DNA from: Colletes latitarsis
Lineage: Eukaryota; Arthropoda; Insecta; Hymenoptera; Colletidae
Assembly (NCBI RefSeq): GCF_051014445.1
Contig: NC_135143.1
Span: forward strand, 5,084,001 to 5,148,000
Length of the DNA: 64,000 bases
Direction: 5' to 3'
This document shows positions 1 to 13,461 of the stretch, piece by piece. The notes under the pieces were generated by a model. The model was not told where the DNA came from. It did not search any database and saw nothing but the letters and a program-made list of their open reading frames with translations. Numbering within the stretch: the stretch's first letter is position 1; each line of letters starts with the position of its first letter. The position numbers were made by a program, and so were the translations under genes.

Positions 1-881
1 CGCATAAATAAAACATTGGATAATATTACTTCTTGAAATTTCTAAAATAAATAATATATTTTGAATAATAATAATTAAAGGTAATTTTAATTCTATTATT
101 TTTATTATGATTTATTATAGATAAATTTAATTAAAATTATTATATTACTAATAATTTTATTATTTAATTAGCATTATTCAAAATTTATTATTTATTTTAG
201 TCTTTTATTGGCTGATATTTACTGTGGAGGGATGAAAACTATCCTCGAAGTTATATTTAATTAATACCGGAACTATTTCGTTTCGTTACTTTCCATTGTC
301 TGCCTTTTATTTTAACAAAATAATAACAAGGATATTTCTGCAGTAATATATTAAAAAGAAACTAAATTTTCGTAATTTGTATACATTTTTATGAAACTCA
401 CAATTTATTCTTTTTTTACCTATTAAAATATTAATAACACATTAATAAGTAAATATTTTACAAAAATATCGTTTATTTTAGACAAAATAATTTTGCTATG
501 GGATGAACGAAAACTTTTGTGTTTGACTGCACATAAAATTCAGTCTCCCATTTATTAGGAATGTAGACAATAAAGAAGGATGTTTTAAATTAGTAGCAAC
601 GAAAAATTAACTTCGAGGAAGCAGTCCTATGTGTTGGAATATGTTACAAATTAAGAAAAAAAACGTCACATTTTGTTTTTGAATTCGATTTTGTCTTACG
701 CTCGTTTTTATTTTTATATTCAATTTTTGTAAGTGCAAATCTTTATGTTCGTTTTCATCGAGCGATGTTCTTTGCTGGTCCGATTCGTTGATAAACGCGC
801 AGTGAAGTCCTCGTATCACTAAAGAAATACGACGCATCTTTTGGCACACGGTTTCGCGCAATACGAGTGGTCGCTTTGTAT
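1..881. other. AT-rich DNA, no gene seen
   Basis: The first 600 bases are extremely AT-rich with many homopolymer runs. Short open frames at 607-861 and 841-1029 have no recognisable features. I see no gene, RNA or complete mobile element here. Confidence 0.5.
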
Positions 882-1276
882 TAGAGATGTTCGATTCTTT
901 TTAATGAATCGATCAACAATTTTTGTTCTAATTTACACATTAGAAGCTTCACAGCTTTTCAGCTTTAATAACAAATTTATGATCAAAATAATAGTAATTA
1001 ATAATAAATTATTTTGTGTAATTGCATAAATAAGCTATACAATTTTGGAATAAATAAATTCTTTAACAGAAACACTAATAAAAGAATTTCGTTTATATTA
1101 AACATAAAAATTAGTGAAATTTAATTTTAAATACATTAAATTTTCAACATTCATTTAATACAATTCATAAGTGACGAAAAGAAAGGAAAATCGATTTTCG
1201 ATTCTCAGAAAAAATCAATTTAATGACCGAAAGAATCGAGTTTTGCCAAGAATCGAATCAGAATCGAACGTCTCTA
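882..1276. mobile_element. hAT-like MITE
   Basis: The left end TAGAGATGTTCGATTC at 882 is matched by the reverse complement of the right end (GAATCGAACGTCTCTA, ending 1276). The 8 bp outside each end are alike: ctttgtat at 874-881 and cctcgtat at 1277-1284, six of eight matching, with both differences C/T. An 8-bp target duplication and a T/CAGAG-type terminus fit the hAT superfamily. The 395-bp interior is AT-rich and has no coding capacity. Confidence 0.5.
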
Positions 1277-1710
1277 CCTCGTATTATTCCACATTCATCG
1301 CAAATGTAACACAAACCGCGTAGAGAGCATTTAGGTCGATGACTGATATAATTCTTCCTTCGATTCCTCAACATCGAATCGTTTACGCTTTGCGCCGCTT
1401 CGCACGTACGTTCTTTCTTTCACCATGATTGCTACGGGTGCATGAACAATCGTCACAGAGTGTACTATACACGAGTATGTATACTAGACCGTTACAATTA
1501 ATGTAAATATATTGTCGGATATATCAGAATTCGGTGTTCTCTGCAGCAACACGTTTGCGGTTAGGAATGCCATTTTGTACGCGATTACACGGAAGATTAA
1601 ATGCAGATTAAATTCCATCCGTCGAATGGAATCAAATACAATTATCAAGTAGGATTAAATACAATCATTACTTCTTGGCGTCATAATTTTTTAGAGTAGT
1701 GGTTTCCAAA

Positions 1711-1760
1711 TTTTCTCAAACCGTCTCAAACCATCTCAAACCATCTCAAACCGGCTCAAA
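1711..1760. repeat. 10-bp minisatellite (CTCAAACCNT unit, ~5 copies)
   Basis: Five nearly identical 10-base units with core CTCAAACC lie head to tail. Just upstream (about 1696-1712) is AGTAGTGGTTTCCAAATTTT, which resembles a hAT terminus, but no partner end was found. Confidence 0.7.
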
Positions 1761-4700
1761 CAGCATACCAACATGCTCGAAATTTATAGATTTGTATAAT
1801 ATTTGTTACGATTAATTTAATTTACCGAGAATTCGGTTGTTTTTATACGAATTACGATAACAATTAAATATAAATGAAAGAAGCTTCCAGCTAAATTAAA
1901 TGCTTAAAAAATGTTAATAAATAAATTATATTTACTACGCTACATATTGTGGTACAAAACAAAAAAGTCACGAAAATCCAACTACAATGTGGAACAATTA
2001 TATTATACAAAATATACTCCTGGAATTGTTAAACTGCGACGATCAGTACATTAATAGAAATGGTTGTCCATATTTTTATCACGTGAACATTTTTTCTTTC
2101 AACCTTCTTTTCTATTTTAGAAAACACTGTTCCAGAGTTTTAGCGCATCTTAATTAAAATTTAACGATCTTAGATAAATTTCACATTAGCATAATGTTTG
2201 GTTTTTGGTCAGTTTTGCATCACGTTGGAGAAATACTTTTTAACCTGGTCCAACGTGAACGTTTGCTTATCTTCGAACAAGAAACATACAACTTAGGCCA
2301 CTGTTATAATAACTGACACATATATTTCTAGGAATTAGCGAAATGAAACATCAAAACTGTCTTCGATTTACAATTATGTAAATAAGTTTCGTGAACAATC
2401 GAATTCATCGTCTTTTTAAAAGAAGTTAATTCTGTGTTATTAGTCCATCTTTAAATTGTCTTCTTCTTTAAAATGTATATCATTAAAAAAAGAAAAATTT
2501 GGTAAACAATAGTCTTCCTTAGCCAAAAATGGATGTATGCAATGGCAACGGTAGGATCTATCGCGAACCACAAACGTTTTACTTCAGTACCACAAGACAA
2601 TCTCGGGATAACGGTGGTTCTGATGATCGTTTTCTCATTCGACGTTTCGTCTAGCTACGTATTTACAGGACTAGAGTCTTATTTAAAATCTCGTACACCT
2701 GCTCGAGCGCCGTTCAAACTCTGTCGCGATGGGGACTCGAGTAAACAACCACTAAAAAGTTGTTGCACGATGAACCGGGGTTAAATAGAAACTATCCGAT
2801 GAGAGTCGTGAAAGCTGTTAGGTTATCGTGGTCACTGAGCAGGTAGGTGAATTCTGAGCATATTACATGTTACCTTACGTTCTAGTATCTTAACGACTAT
2901 GTGTAATTAACGTCCACGATAATTATACAATTTAATAAGCTCGTCATTGAACGAGTTCCATTCCATATTTCGATCGAGCATCGTCCCATGGAGCACCATC
3001 GAATCGTTTTACAATGAATCCTAATAGTCTTTTTTTCTCGATTAATTCCACTAACGCGTTTTACCAATTATCGTGGGCTAGATCTAATCAGACCGTGGAA
3101 TTTGTCAACTCGTCTAAAACGATAAACATAAAGGAACAAAATTGTTTGTTTTTCCTCAAGAAATACCTTTATCCGTTTCGAAGTCCGTATCTGTCTATTT
3201 GTTATCGGAGCGACCCTTTTGAGCGGGCTTCTGAGCATTTTTCGCTTTCCACGCCATCTTGTTTTTAATATATAACCCCTAAGAATGAGTTTCGTTCGCG
3301 TAATTGAACTATTCTTACAAGTTAGAACGTTATTGTACCGATTTCCATAGATGAAATTCATTTCTCGTCGCCATACGATTACGCTAGTCTACGAAAATTA
3401 TGGAGTGCGCTGTTGTAAAGTTGATCTTTCACGTCGATAGTTCGGAGCAGTAACAATGGAATGAGATTTATAAATGTATACGGTAATCAAATTCGATCGA
3501 TGTTTCCGTGAATGCACAGGCGTGGTTCTTTTTTTTTTCTTTTTTCTTCCTTTTTAATTTTCGAAATACTCCGTTAGCTTCTCGAAAACTTCTCGTTACT
3601 TTACAGTTGGAAAGTAGTACACCGCCATTACGATGGCCAACGTTTATGCTCGCAACGAAGAATGCAACAACTTGTTTAAACGATTCCCCAGAGTACATTG
3701 ATTGTCGTATCTAAGATTCTGGTATGGAATGTTGAATGCATTGAGAAGTGTGTGATATCCATCGTCGCACGGTACGATAATTCGGTTGTGCCTTCTTTAA
3801 AACCGCTTAAACTGAACTGGAGGTGAAGTTTGTTTCAATGTCCGCCAAGAACTCGACGAATGGTCTGGGTCTTACGATGAACGAATTATAATTCAATACT
3901 TGTCTGGTAGATGGATTGTCAGCGAATGATACCCGTACATTTATTCGAATTGTATCAGTTCTCGCGTAAAGGTTTAGTAACAATGACCAATATGTACGCC
4001 AAATAATACTGTCTTCCTAAAGTACGATGGTAAATTGACACTTCTTATTCACAATCGTTTTCGTTCGAAGAAGGTATTCCGTGTCCGTCGATCGTCGATG
4101 AAAAAAACCGTTTTTTCTTGCTCGATTGGAATTACCGTCGCGAAATTCAACGAGGAAAGAGAGGGATATTCGAAGCGTTCGTTGCAAAACATTGCGTGTT
4201 AAGTAACAGCAGAGCCATACAAAACCAGTATGTTATTTACATCAGGTCGATTTCACAAGTCTGCGAATTGTATATAAATATTTATCATCCACGTATCATC
4301 GTGGACATCTTCCTGAGATGAAGATGAATTATTATATAATTATAGAGTAAAGATTTTGAAATTTTTCTCATGCGTTTAGTCATTTTTTAATGTAACACAA
4401 TAAAATTTGCATGCAATAATCTTTATCATTACCCAAGTTATTGCATGTAGCCTGCAGTCTATTGTTTCGAATAGCTGCCATGATATTTGAAAAATGGATT
4501 AATAAATCTTCTTCTTTGACACAAATATTAAATAGATATTTATCGTGTAAACCAAAATTATGTTAATATTTATAATAGTTTGTTATTTATCGCTTTAAAA
4601 CTGGTGAATTTCATTTTATTAAAGAAAATATACTGTTAGACACTAAACATTTTTTGAGATATTCATGATTAGAAATTTACTAATCTCTGAAAATATTATT

Positions 4701-7700
4701 GAAATAAGCAAGCAAGTATTATTGTGGATTAACAGTAGTAAATTCAACTCTTACAATGTTGATCGTGGATGTGGATAAAGCAATTGTATCGCCTGAATCT
4801 TCTTGAAAACTATTTCTTGTATGAAAAATTGTTTCAAAGGTATTAAAAGAAGCATATAGAGGAACAATTATTATTCGTCTGATCATACTATAATATTAAT
4901 AATTTTTAATTCTGTGTTCAATAAACTTTCAAATGGTATGATAAAATGTTCTACATTACAGTTTAAAAACTCAGGGAAACCTGATGATACGAATATCTTG
5001 ATCAAAGTAAAAATATCAAAATTTGTTATCTAAATACCAAACTACTTTTATTTGGAATATTTTTTTATACAACAAAGAGTTTATAAAACAACTTAAGTGA
5101 CACAGTTGTCTGTGACTCCTACTATCTTTCGAATTTTTGTTTCATTTATTTTCAATTCCCTAATCTGCATAATTACCATCTGTTCATATTAATTACGGTT
5201 TATATGCAAAAGCTTATTATAAATGTAAATAATATTAATGTTAATTCATAGCTTTACTAAATGGAATGATTTAATAAAAGCCGTCGATTTTAATGTCAAT
5301 ATCCACTATCATACTACAAATAAAAATATATAAAAATTATGTACAATAAGTCTCTGTACACAAAATCTAATTAATATGAACAGATAAATGCTAACAAAAA
5401 TTCAAAACCGTATTCTCTAATTGCTCATTAGTGTTGACCCACAATAATACTTATTGAATGATTTTGATAATATTTACAGAGATTAATAAATCTATAATCT
5501 GAAAACTATAATGGTACATTTTCTAAAATAAGATGAACTTTGGAATAATTGTAATAGACCGAGTCTAAAAAACAGAGGCTAACATGAATTTTCCTCGCGT
5601 TTATTTTTAACCCTATATTGCATGAATTTTATTTTGTCTCAAACAAAATGATTTCTTGGTGAAAGTTTGTCTCCGAATCTTGTTCGTATATGTTTACGTT
5701 TGTTTAAAAGTTCATATGGCATGGATAAATACGCAGACCCGTGAAACGACCTAATATTTACAAGCAACATAATTAGTCTCGTTTTTGTACCAGTTTTCCA
5801 GCCAAACAAGACGATCGATCTGAACGATGAAGATCGCTGAGGTTCGATCATAGCGTTGGTTAAGGTCTAGAGGTTCCTGTTTTAAAACGCTAGAGGTTCT
5901 TAATCCCAAGGAATCCATAGACAGATCTGTAAGGATTACCAAATTTGTATAGGGAATTATTAAATATGTAGTATGTCTAAAACATTATTGTAAGATTTAG
6001 TATAAAATTCCAGCATGAACTTATAGGATGATCTAAAATATATTACGTTTGAAAATACTAATTTTATCTTTTTAATGCTCTGAAATGACAATAGTTGAAG
6101 TCATTATTATGCCTCGTAATGAAGAATTGCAAGCTTTCTTTGCAAACTTTCAAATATTTGCAGAAATACTACCAAAATTTAGTTAAGATTAAAAACTTTT
6201 TATCAATTTTTTTTAAAAAACAAAATTTGTTAATACTAGAGGACATTGCAATTCTTTTCTGTTTAATACATAATATAAATGAAAAATTTAATGGAGCACT
6301 CGATTTAACTAATATTTTAAAACGTCATTGTGAGCACGACCCTAAGAGGGGTTCTTAGAAAGAAAATGATTAAGAACCACTGCGCTAACAGGCTAAGGCC
6401 AACTATTAATGTCGGTAGGATGAAGGCAATATGTTTTTAAAACAGGAATCTCGAGAAATTTTGCGAAGCCTCTCGCGGACGCTTTTCTGCCATTGGTAGA
6501 GACAACATTTTTTGGCTTGGACAATCGGTGAACGCAAATTATGCTTTGTACATTGTCTCGGGGCACTACGACTCTGCCAATAACGTCGAACCAATCCGAA
6601 TTTGCTTAATTTGTCTGCCTTGAGATTGGGTTGGATATCTGCGGTCGCAGCTAACGGAGTCGTTGATGACAAAGACGCAACTAGCAAACAAAAGATATCT
6701 TTTATCTGCGTACGTTTACAAGAGACCAAGAGGAACGAGTGTTTATTTCGCTCTCTCGCATGGCAGGATTGTATATCTTAGTTTACACGGAATCGAATCG
6801 CGCAAGATTTCGCTAACTACTGTGCAGAGCTGGAAAGATGATCTGTGGAATGATGCAGGAGCGAAGGGGAGCATAGCAAATGGTTTGGGTTTAATGTACG
6901 TAATCGCTGGTAGCCAATAGTAAACGACGAGCGAGGATAGCGTAGATGCGCTACTAATCCACTATCATTCCTTCCGCTTATCATCTTTTCAGCTCTATAT
7001 GGTACTCTTAACTGGGGGACACGGGCGCTACAATTATTCGACGCGGAGTCAACAAAGGCGTTCGAAGTTCTTGGATGTATCGCAATCGAAACAGCGGTAC
7101 AGTAGTGTCCTTCAGGTTGCAACAAATTTTGTTTCTCGGGTTGTTGTAAAGTTATCGCTGCGCTATCTACGAGATGTCGTTTACGGTGACTCGAATTATC
7201 GATTAGTTACAGAAGTAGAAAAGTTCATATTTGTTTAGGATACAGTAGAACCTGCTTTATAGGTATTACTTATTAGTAACGATTAAAACTAATTTCGATC
7301 GTCACTGTTTAATGTAAAATGAATAATAGTATCGAAGCAGACACTAGATATACAATATAATATATATATGTATATAAATCAAATAGGAAAAATATCTATA
7401 AAGTCTGTTATTTTAGTGTTAATTACTATGTAGTGTATGTTCATTGACGTCAGTAACTTTCATTTAACCGTTTATGTTTCTGTGGATTCAAAGTAAATAC
7501 TCATGCCAACTATTCGATCGGTCTGAAGACGCTGTATAACAATACACATGATTAATTAATTTGATTTCTTATCGAAGTATTTAAAGATAAGAATCACATT
7601 TTTCAATTTTGTTTATATGCACTATATTTTTTTTGTAATAACATGTTTATATAATTTCTGCTTAAGGGGCAAGTTAGTACATTTCTTATGTATGTAATGA

Positions 7701-9985
7701 TTCTCAATGATTCTCACAGAGAAAGGGATAATAAAAAATGCGTTATTGTAGAGAGAACACAACAAAAATTGTGTGAACCTCTGATGCAAGGAAATAATGC
7801 GAATAGAAAGGGTAGTGGCGAAGCAATAAGAATCACCAAGGAAAAAGGGAAATACAAGGTCAAATTATTATATGTAAACAATTTGGATAACACTCCAAGC
7901 CGTTCTTGTAGCTTGTATAAGCATAAAATAAATAAATAAATATATACATATAGCTGGGATAATATGTTATAAATAATAAAAGTAGTTATTAACAGTGAAA
8001 TCAAGATTTTTTGATTAAATTTTGTTTATATACTATACTGAGTAATTTACTTGTTGAAATTGTTATTTGAAAATTGCCCTACTTTATACGAATAACGGAG
8101 GCTCTGCTGTATCACAGTAAGGCTGCTTCAATCGGATTTATGAAGCTCTTAGGATGTTTAAATGATTTTGAGTTAGAAAATAATCGGACATTTGTCGACA
8201 AAAACAAATAAGCGTTGAATATTTTTCTAAGAACTACTTCGTACAAAAGATTCGTCGAATAAGTCAATTGTACAGTAGCAGTACCAAAGGAGTTAAGTGC
8301 CAAATAAGAATTTTTTGACGAGAGCGCATTTTACTTAAGTTACTCCTACAGGAAGAACAAAAAAATGTTTAAGAAAAGAACAATGTTTAGTAATTTTGTC
8401 CTTTTCTAGAGTTATTGGCACTGACATGTAAGACCTAATTATGGAACAATCCTAATCTGTCTAATTTTGGTACTTTGGTCCCTTTGGTACTCTCTCCCTA
8501 CAATTGTTATTTCAGAACTCATTCTTGCGAGTAAAATTATGTAAAGAATATTTAACGCTTTACCTATCAGTCACGGAATACATATTCCATATTTTGAGTT
8601 GTATCAGTTGTTCACAAGTTCGTGAGAGAGAATTGTGCTTTCTCAGAACCAATTCTTTTCTCGTGAATAAGAAAATATAAAATATGGCAACAACTATTGA
8701 GGTGTATTCATTATTTCCCGCTGAAGTATATTACAAACGACCCCAATCGTCGTCGGGTAGTAATTATACAAGTTCAATAATCAAATGTTAACATTTTGCC
8801 AACGAAATAGTAGTACGTTATTTGAAAACGTATCAATACATGACCATTTTACTTTTTTTTTTTTTGCCTAATTCAGATCCTCATAACATATCCTGTACGA
8901 TATTCTCATTAGATATGTTTATTTATGTGTAAAATGAATTCTTTCTCTATACAATTTAAAACAATAGCAGCAGCTTTAATAGAAAACACAATTTTCATAT
9001 TTCTACAAATATTTCCATTATTGGAATAATTGTATACGAAATTGTTAGAACCTTTTCTTTTTATTAAATAGTATAGGGAAAATGTCTTGCATAAGTACAC
9101 AAAAGCTTAATGAGTAAAATGGAATTTGTGTATTATATCATTTGCCTCGAAACTAGTTACAAAATGTTGCAGGCAATATATTCGTTATATTAAGATTTGT
9201 TTCTTCAAAATAAATTTCATACATTCTTTGTAAGTCTCTATAAGCATATGTACGTTTCTACATACATACGGTTAAAACATAAATGTGTCAGCAATAGCTA
9301 GAATTACTACTTTAAAATCGCTCGGGAGCCAGATTTCAGTGGAAATGCAAACACCAGTCGGCCATTGGCGCCAAGTAGTCCAAGAGGTCGTAAAGGTGGC
9401 GTTAGTGTTCCGTGCCGCATTCCTTTCAGGATTTTTTTTCCGGGAACCTTACTATACAATTATTCCAAGCACGCCCGTCGGCAAAGTGTTAACAGCACTC
9501 CGATATTTTCAATCTTCTAAACGGCCCCACGCACATTACAATTTTCATTCAGGCCTTAGCTCGCTTTTGGTCAACTGACAACCCGAGGAACATTACTGTA
9601 CCTTTGAACGAATTACAAAACATTCCGTTGCCTGGTGTGCGAACGCTCAGGGCAAGATGCATCCAAACGAGAGTCCCGCGCGTAACGTACTTTTGGTTCC
9701 ATCTTCGTCCGTGGCGCGCATGCACGACGACAGAATAAAAGTATTATAATACGGGCGAATCGGCCTAGGTTCTAAGGCAATTACAGCTCGACGAATTGTT
9801 TCTGTTTCGACCGTCGAATTGTTCTCTAATTCGAGTCGATAATCGAATCTTTGCCAATAGTGCGAATCGAATCAATCCGGGTAGGCCTGCTGTCTGCTCC
9901 GTTTTGGATTCCCTGCAGCCGTGGATTTCGATATCACCGAACCCCGCTATGCACCGAACTTAGGTGCTACTTCAGGCTAAAAAGG
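1761..9985. other. Intergenic or 3'-flanking AT-rich DNA, no supported gene
   Basis: No splice-bounded exon, RNA gene or complete transposon could be supported. GC-richer patches at 2533-2790, 3500-3720, 6406-7230 and 9285-9800 have open frames on one or both strands, without recognisable domains. Many lack an ATG or sit opposite an equally open antisense frame. The stretch follows the 3' end of the minus-strand gene and may include its 3' untranslated region. Confidence 0.45.
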
Positions 9986-10186
9986 TTACGATACATGATG
10001 GCTGTCGTCTTGAAGCTCGAGGACCGATTGCTCGGCGAGGGTTTCATAATTTCTCGATTCTTTCGTCGCGCAATCGATCTCTGCCCTTTCGCCTTTCCCT
10101 TCGTCATCTCGTTTCTCGCGGGTTCCTATATAGAGGGTGGTTCCTTGTCGCAGCGATGCACAAAGCCGTGCTGCTGTGGAGGTCAT
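9986..10186 (-). other. 66-codon open frame overlapping the stop of the terminal exon (ATGA)
   Basis: The ATG overlaps the gene's TGA stop as ATGA and opens a different frame of 66 codons: MTSTAARLCASLRQGTTLYI, a charged middle (REKRDDEGKGER) and an acidic end (LEQ-like LELQDDSHHVS) before TAA. It sits in what should be the 3' untranslated region and shares the GC-rich composition of the exon. It could be chance openness of GC-rich DNA, a frameshift in the assembly near the stop, or a coding extension in another isoform. No slippery heptamer is obvious. Confidence 0.2.
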
Positions 10187-10390
10187 CCACTCGTGTGCTC
10201 GGGAAGCAGTATGCTGACCGATTTGCGATTAGTCGAACCGTTGGTGACGTTGCTAGGATTGGTGGTCGTCGCGAGGGCGGACGGCGGTCGATGCAACGGC
10301 GCCACCACCCGCACTTCCGGTCTCGGAGATGCCTCCCTGAGCGGGCTACCTACGTTCACCAGGTCCTCCGCATTCGTCAGCGCCGACGGT
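10183..10390 (-). CDS. Terminal coding exon with stop codon
   Basis: Acceptor is a short pyrimidine tract ending GGTTTCAG before 10390. The exon adds one base to complete a Thr codon, then 68 codons to a TGA at 10183-10185. The tail starts PSALTNAEDLVNVGSPLREA, is rich in Pro, Ser and Thr, has two N-glycosylation-like NxT/S motifs (likely irrelevant on the cytoplasmic side) and finishes RKSVSILLPEHTSG. An in-frame TAA about 30 bases upstream of the acceptor shows that the frame must be entered by splicing. The whole block (about 9.99-10.43 kb) is GC-rich, which leaves all six frames fairly open. A plus-strand frame with a signal-peptide-like start is therefore treated as a shadow. The polyadenylation site is not determined. 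Confidence 0.75.
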
Positions 10391-10467
10391 CTGAAACCGA
10401 AAACGTCTGGCGGTGATATTTCTGCTTACGCGTAATTTGTTTCAATTGTTCTTAACACATTGCCAAC

Positions 10468-12140
10468 CAGGGATGGGCATATTCGAATTATTGAAATACT
10501 GTTGGAAGCAAAATGGCGTCCGCTTAAATGTCTAACAATCGGGATCTGATGTAGACATTTAAGTAGAGAGGTCTTAAGCTAGGTGTTCATTTGAGCACAA
10601 AACTTTCGCGAGTTTAATGCAAATTAAACAAATATGATTATGTTTGGTTTTATTTTAATCGTAAAAATCTCGATAACTGGATTATGACAATTACATAATT
10701 TAAAAATTTATCTTTCTGGTTTCGATTATTCGTTAAGTTAACGTTGATGCAGATTGTAGATATCACCGAAGTTTCACTCAAGCAAAGAATTCTAAGAAAT
10801 GACGGGGACATTTAATTAGACACCATCATACTGAATACGTATATTTATTGCTCGAAACAAGCGACAAATAACCTGACACTTCGTATTCTGCGATAAAAAT
10901 TAATCTGACATTCTAAATCGGTGCTTTCCAAAAAAGTGGCCTAAATCATATACAGGGTCTTCGACCACTCCTGGGAAAAATTTTAATAGGGGATTTTAGA
11001 GGTCAAAATAAGACGAAAATCAAGAATACCAATTTGTTGATGAAAGCTTCGTTAAACAGTTATTAACGTTTAAAGTTCCGTCGGTACTGAATTTTTTTCT
11101 AGAAAGTGAGTAGGATTTCGAGGGTAGGTTTATTCACCAAAAATGATTGTAATTGACCCCCGCAACCGAACATAATTTTTCCAAAACGATTTGAAATTTC
11201 TTTTTTCCGTCGAAAAATTTCACACCTTCTCGAATTTTTTTCTCGAAAATGCGCAGGATTTCGAGGATATGTCTATTCACCAAAAATGATTGTAATTGAC
11301 CCCTGCAACCAAAAATAATTTTTCCAGAACGATTTGAAATTTTTAACTTTAATTGTTATTAACTTTTTAATGAAGCCTCCATCAACAAATTGGTATTCTT
11401 GATTTTCGTCTTATTTTGGCCTCTAGAATCCCCCATTAAAATTTTTCCCAGCGGTGGCCGAACACCTTGTATTTTATTTATGTGTGACTATATAAAAAAA
11501 TATTTTTCCCATCATAATGCAAAATTAACCATTGGAAATTAAATGTTCTACTAATGTCAAATTGATCTAAGATCATTAAATTTCATAAATAACTTGCTCA
11601 AAAGTGTGTGTTTTGAACAGTCGAATGACTTATGTCACTTTCACAATTAATGGTATATTTTAGTTTATGACATACGATAACACAAAAATTGCAAATTTCA
11701 GTAAGAAAACAATTTACAAGAAAAGATAAATTTATTTTTAGAATTCTATTATTTATTTTATGAATAATAATAATTATTTCAATAAATATTTATTTACTTT
11801 TTGATTCAACTACAAAATTTTCTGTATTTCAAAAATTCATTCATAATAATGAAATATAGATGATACAACAATAAAACGTTATTCATTATTTTTTACTTTC
11901 TCAGCTATTTACTATGAAATTATAATACATTCGGCGTGCACTGGCAATCATGCATGAGGCAACTATTGCAAAATCGTGTATTCTATATTCGACAAGCCGA
12001 ATAACAATATATAATAATTACACAGCTACGAAATACAACGCGAGGGTACTTTCAAGTATTCAACTTCAAAGGAAATATAAATTAGTAAGATATTCGTCAT
12101 TCGAATACTTCTTGAAATATACGTATTTTGCCCATTTCTG
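10468..12140. mobile_element. Non-autonomous hAT-like element with a nested insertion
   Basis: The left end CAGGGATGGGCATATTCGAA starts at 10468. The right end, read inward, is CAGAAATGGGC followed by ATATTTCAAG and a TATTCGAAT motif, ending at 12140. Flanking 8-mers are ttgccaac (10460-10467) and ttgtcaac (12141-12148), one mismatch apart, as expected of a hAT target duplication. No transposase is visible; the 1.67-kb interior is AT-rich and interrupted at 10953-11469 by a member of the CAGGGTG long-TIR family. It lies in the last intron of the gene. Confidence 0.6.
10953..11469. mobile_element. CAGGGTG long-TIR element, copy 1 (517 bp, nested)
   Basis: Inverted ends begin CAGGGTCTTCGACCACTCCT and end with the complementary motif GTGGCCGAACACCTTG. 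TA flanks both sides (10951-10952, 11470-11471). TIRs extend over 100 bp (GGCCAAAATAAGACGAAAAT, then ACCAATTTGTTGATG and GTTATTAACG). The core has two ~144-bp subrepeats marked by AAAAATGATTGTAATTGACC. No coding capacity. It is nested in the hAT-like element. Confidence 0.85.
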
Positions 12141-12148
12141 TTGTCAAC

Positions 12149-13461
12149 CGATCAAATAGATCTACCTTTTTATGGCACGCTGCATCAGCGTGTTTCTACT
12201 AACTGTATACAACCTAAAATCAAAGATAACATTAACAGGCACTGGGATAATAGTTAATTATCGAATTATACCTATACATATTTAAGTTTCATCCTGATAG
12301 TGTCCAAAACTTCGAGTACAGTTTGTAAGATTTTCTTGAATGTAGAAAAGAAAGTTATTTATCATTTCGTTAGGGAAATATAATTTGTAATAACATTAGT
12401 ATGATTATAGAAAAAATACTACTTAATACCTGTATAACCAATTAGATAGAATATAAAATTGTAAAAGATACTCGGTGAGTATTATTTAAGAATCTCATGT
12501 TGTTAATCTATAAAGCTATTAGATTGTGTAACAAGTCCGTTTGCGATATTTTAATGCTTTATTTTACTTTCTTATTTTCTCTTACTGCATAATTAGACGA
12601 TTAGTAGTGAAAAATACTGTTCACGACTGGATAAAGTAAAAGTAACCATGTACATAGAAGAAATGGTCATCACTCGTATTTAGAAAAGAAATTATTTTCC
12701 ACCGCGAGAACGTACGATCCCAAAATGTTTAATGACGGAACAAAAATTATTGCAGCTAACATCCCTTAACCATTGCATTCGCCAAACCTTGTCTCAAACA
12801 TTGAAGAAACATTGGGAACCATTGTTCTAGAACTCGATTAACGCGTAAACTAAAAATTTTTTTTAAAAATGTCGGCTGGCCTCGTGTTGCCTGACAACCA
12901 CAGATATACTCGAAGGTCGGATTTATTGGGGTTGAGTTCACCGCGCATTATCTTCCGCCATTATTGCGTAATATAAGAGAATATATGCTGTAGTATCGTC
13001 CTGCCACGCACAGTATTATTCCAGCAAATCGAATGCCACTAGTTAGTATTCAACGCAATAATCGGACCTGTTAACGATAACTCAAAACATTTCGTGGTAT
13101 TGTTACGTCGACGCGGTCTCTGCTATCAGCGGCAAGCGTTCCTCGTAACGAAAGTAATTGCACGTATTAATGCGCGTGTCTACGTGCTGATTGTGTTCAC
13201 CTGACCAGGTAGATGCCGTGGATTTCGCAACAGCAAACAGCAGGGCGCAACGCCCAGGAATTCACATGCTAAAGGTCTATGCAGGAAGCACGCATTGGCC
13301 GAACATATGCGTGCTCGATTGGTCGAACTGAATATGCAACGGCAATACAGTGCAACTTGCAATCTAGATACAATATCTTTTTACGTGCGTTGTAGAATCG
13401 TTCATTTGGCAGAGCATTGCATTTTGGGACGGTAAAAAATGAAAAAACTTCTATCGATATA
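12149..13461. other. Intron DNA, nothing recognised
   Basis: AT-rich DNA becoming more balanced after about 12900. Open frames at 12756-12941 and 13180-13541 on the minus strand lack domains and convincing splice sites. Confidence 0.4.

Noticed and set aside
6406..6729. 107-codon minus-strand frame that looks like a small secreted cysteine protein
   Set aside because: The apparent first residue is a TTG codon, there is no in-frame ATG, and no convincing splice partner was found.
9851..10435. Plus-strand 194-codon frame with a signal-peptide-like start at 10211 and a TATA-like motif at 10128
   Set aside because: The same bases on the minus strand form a splice-bounded terminal exon in phase with three other exons. 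The plus frame has no good donor and reflects GC-rich openness.
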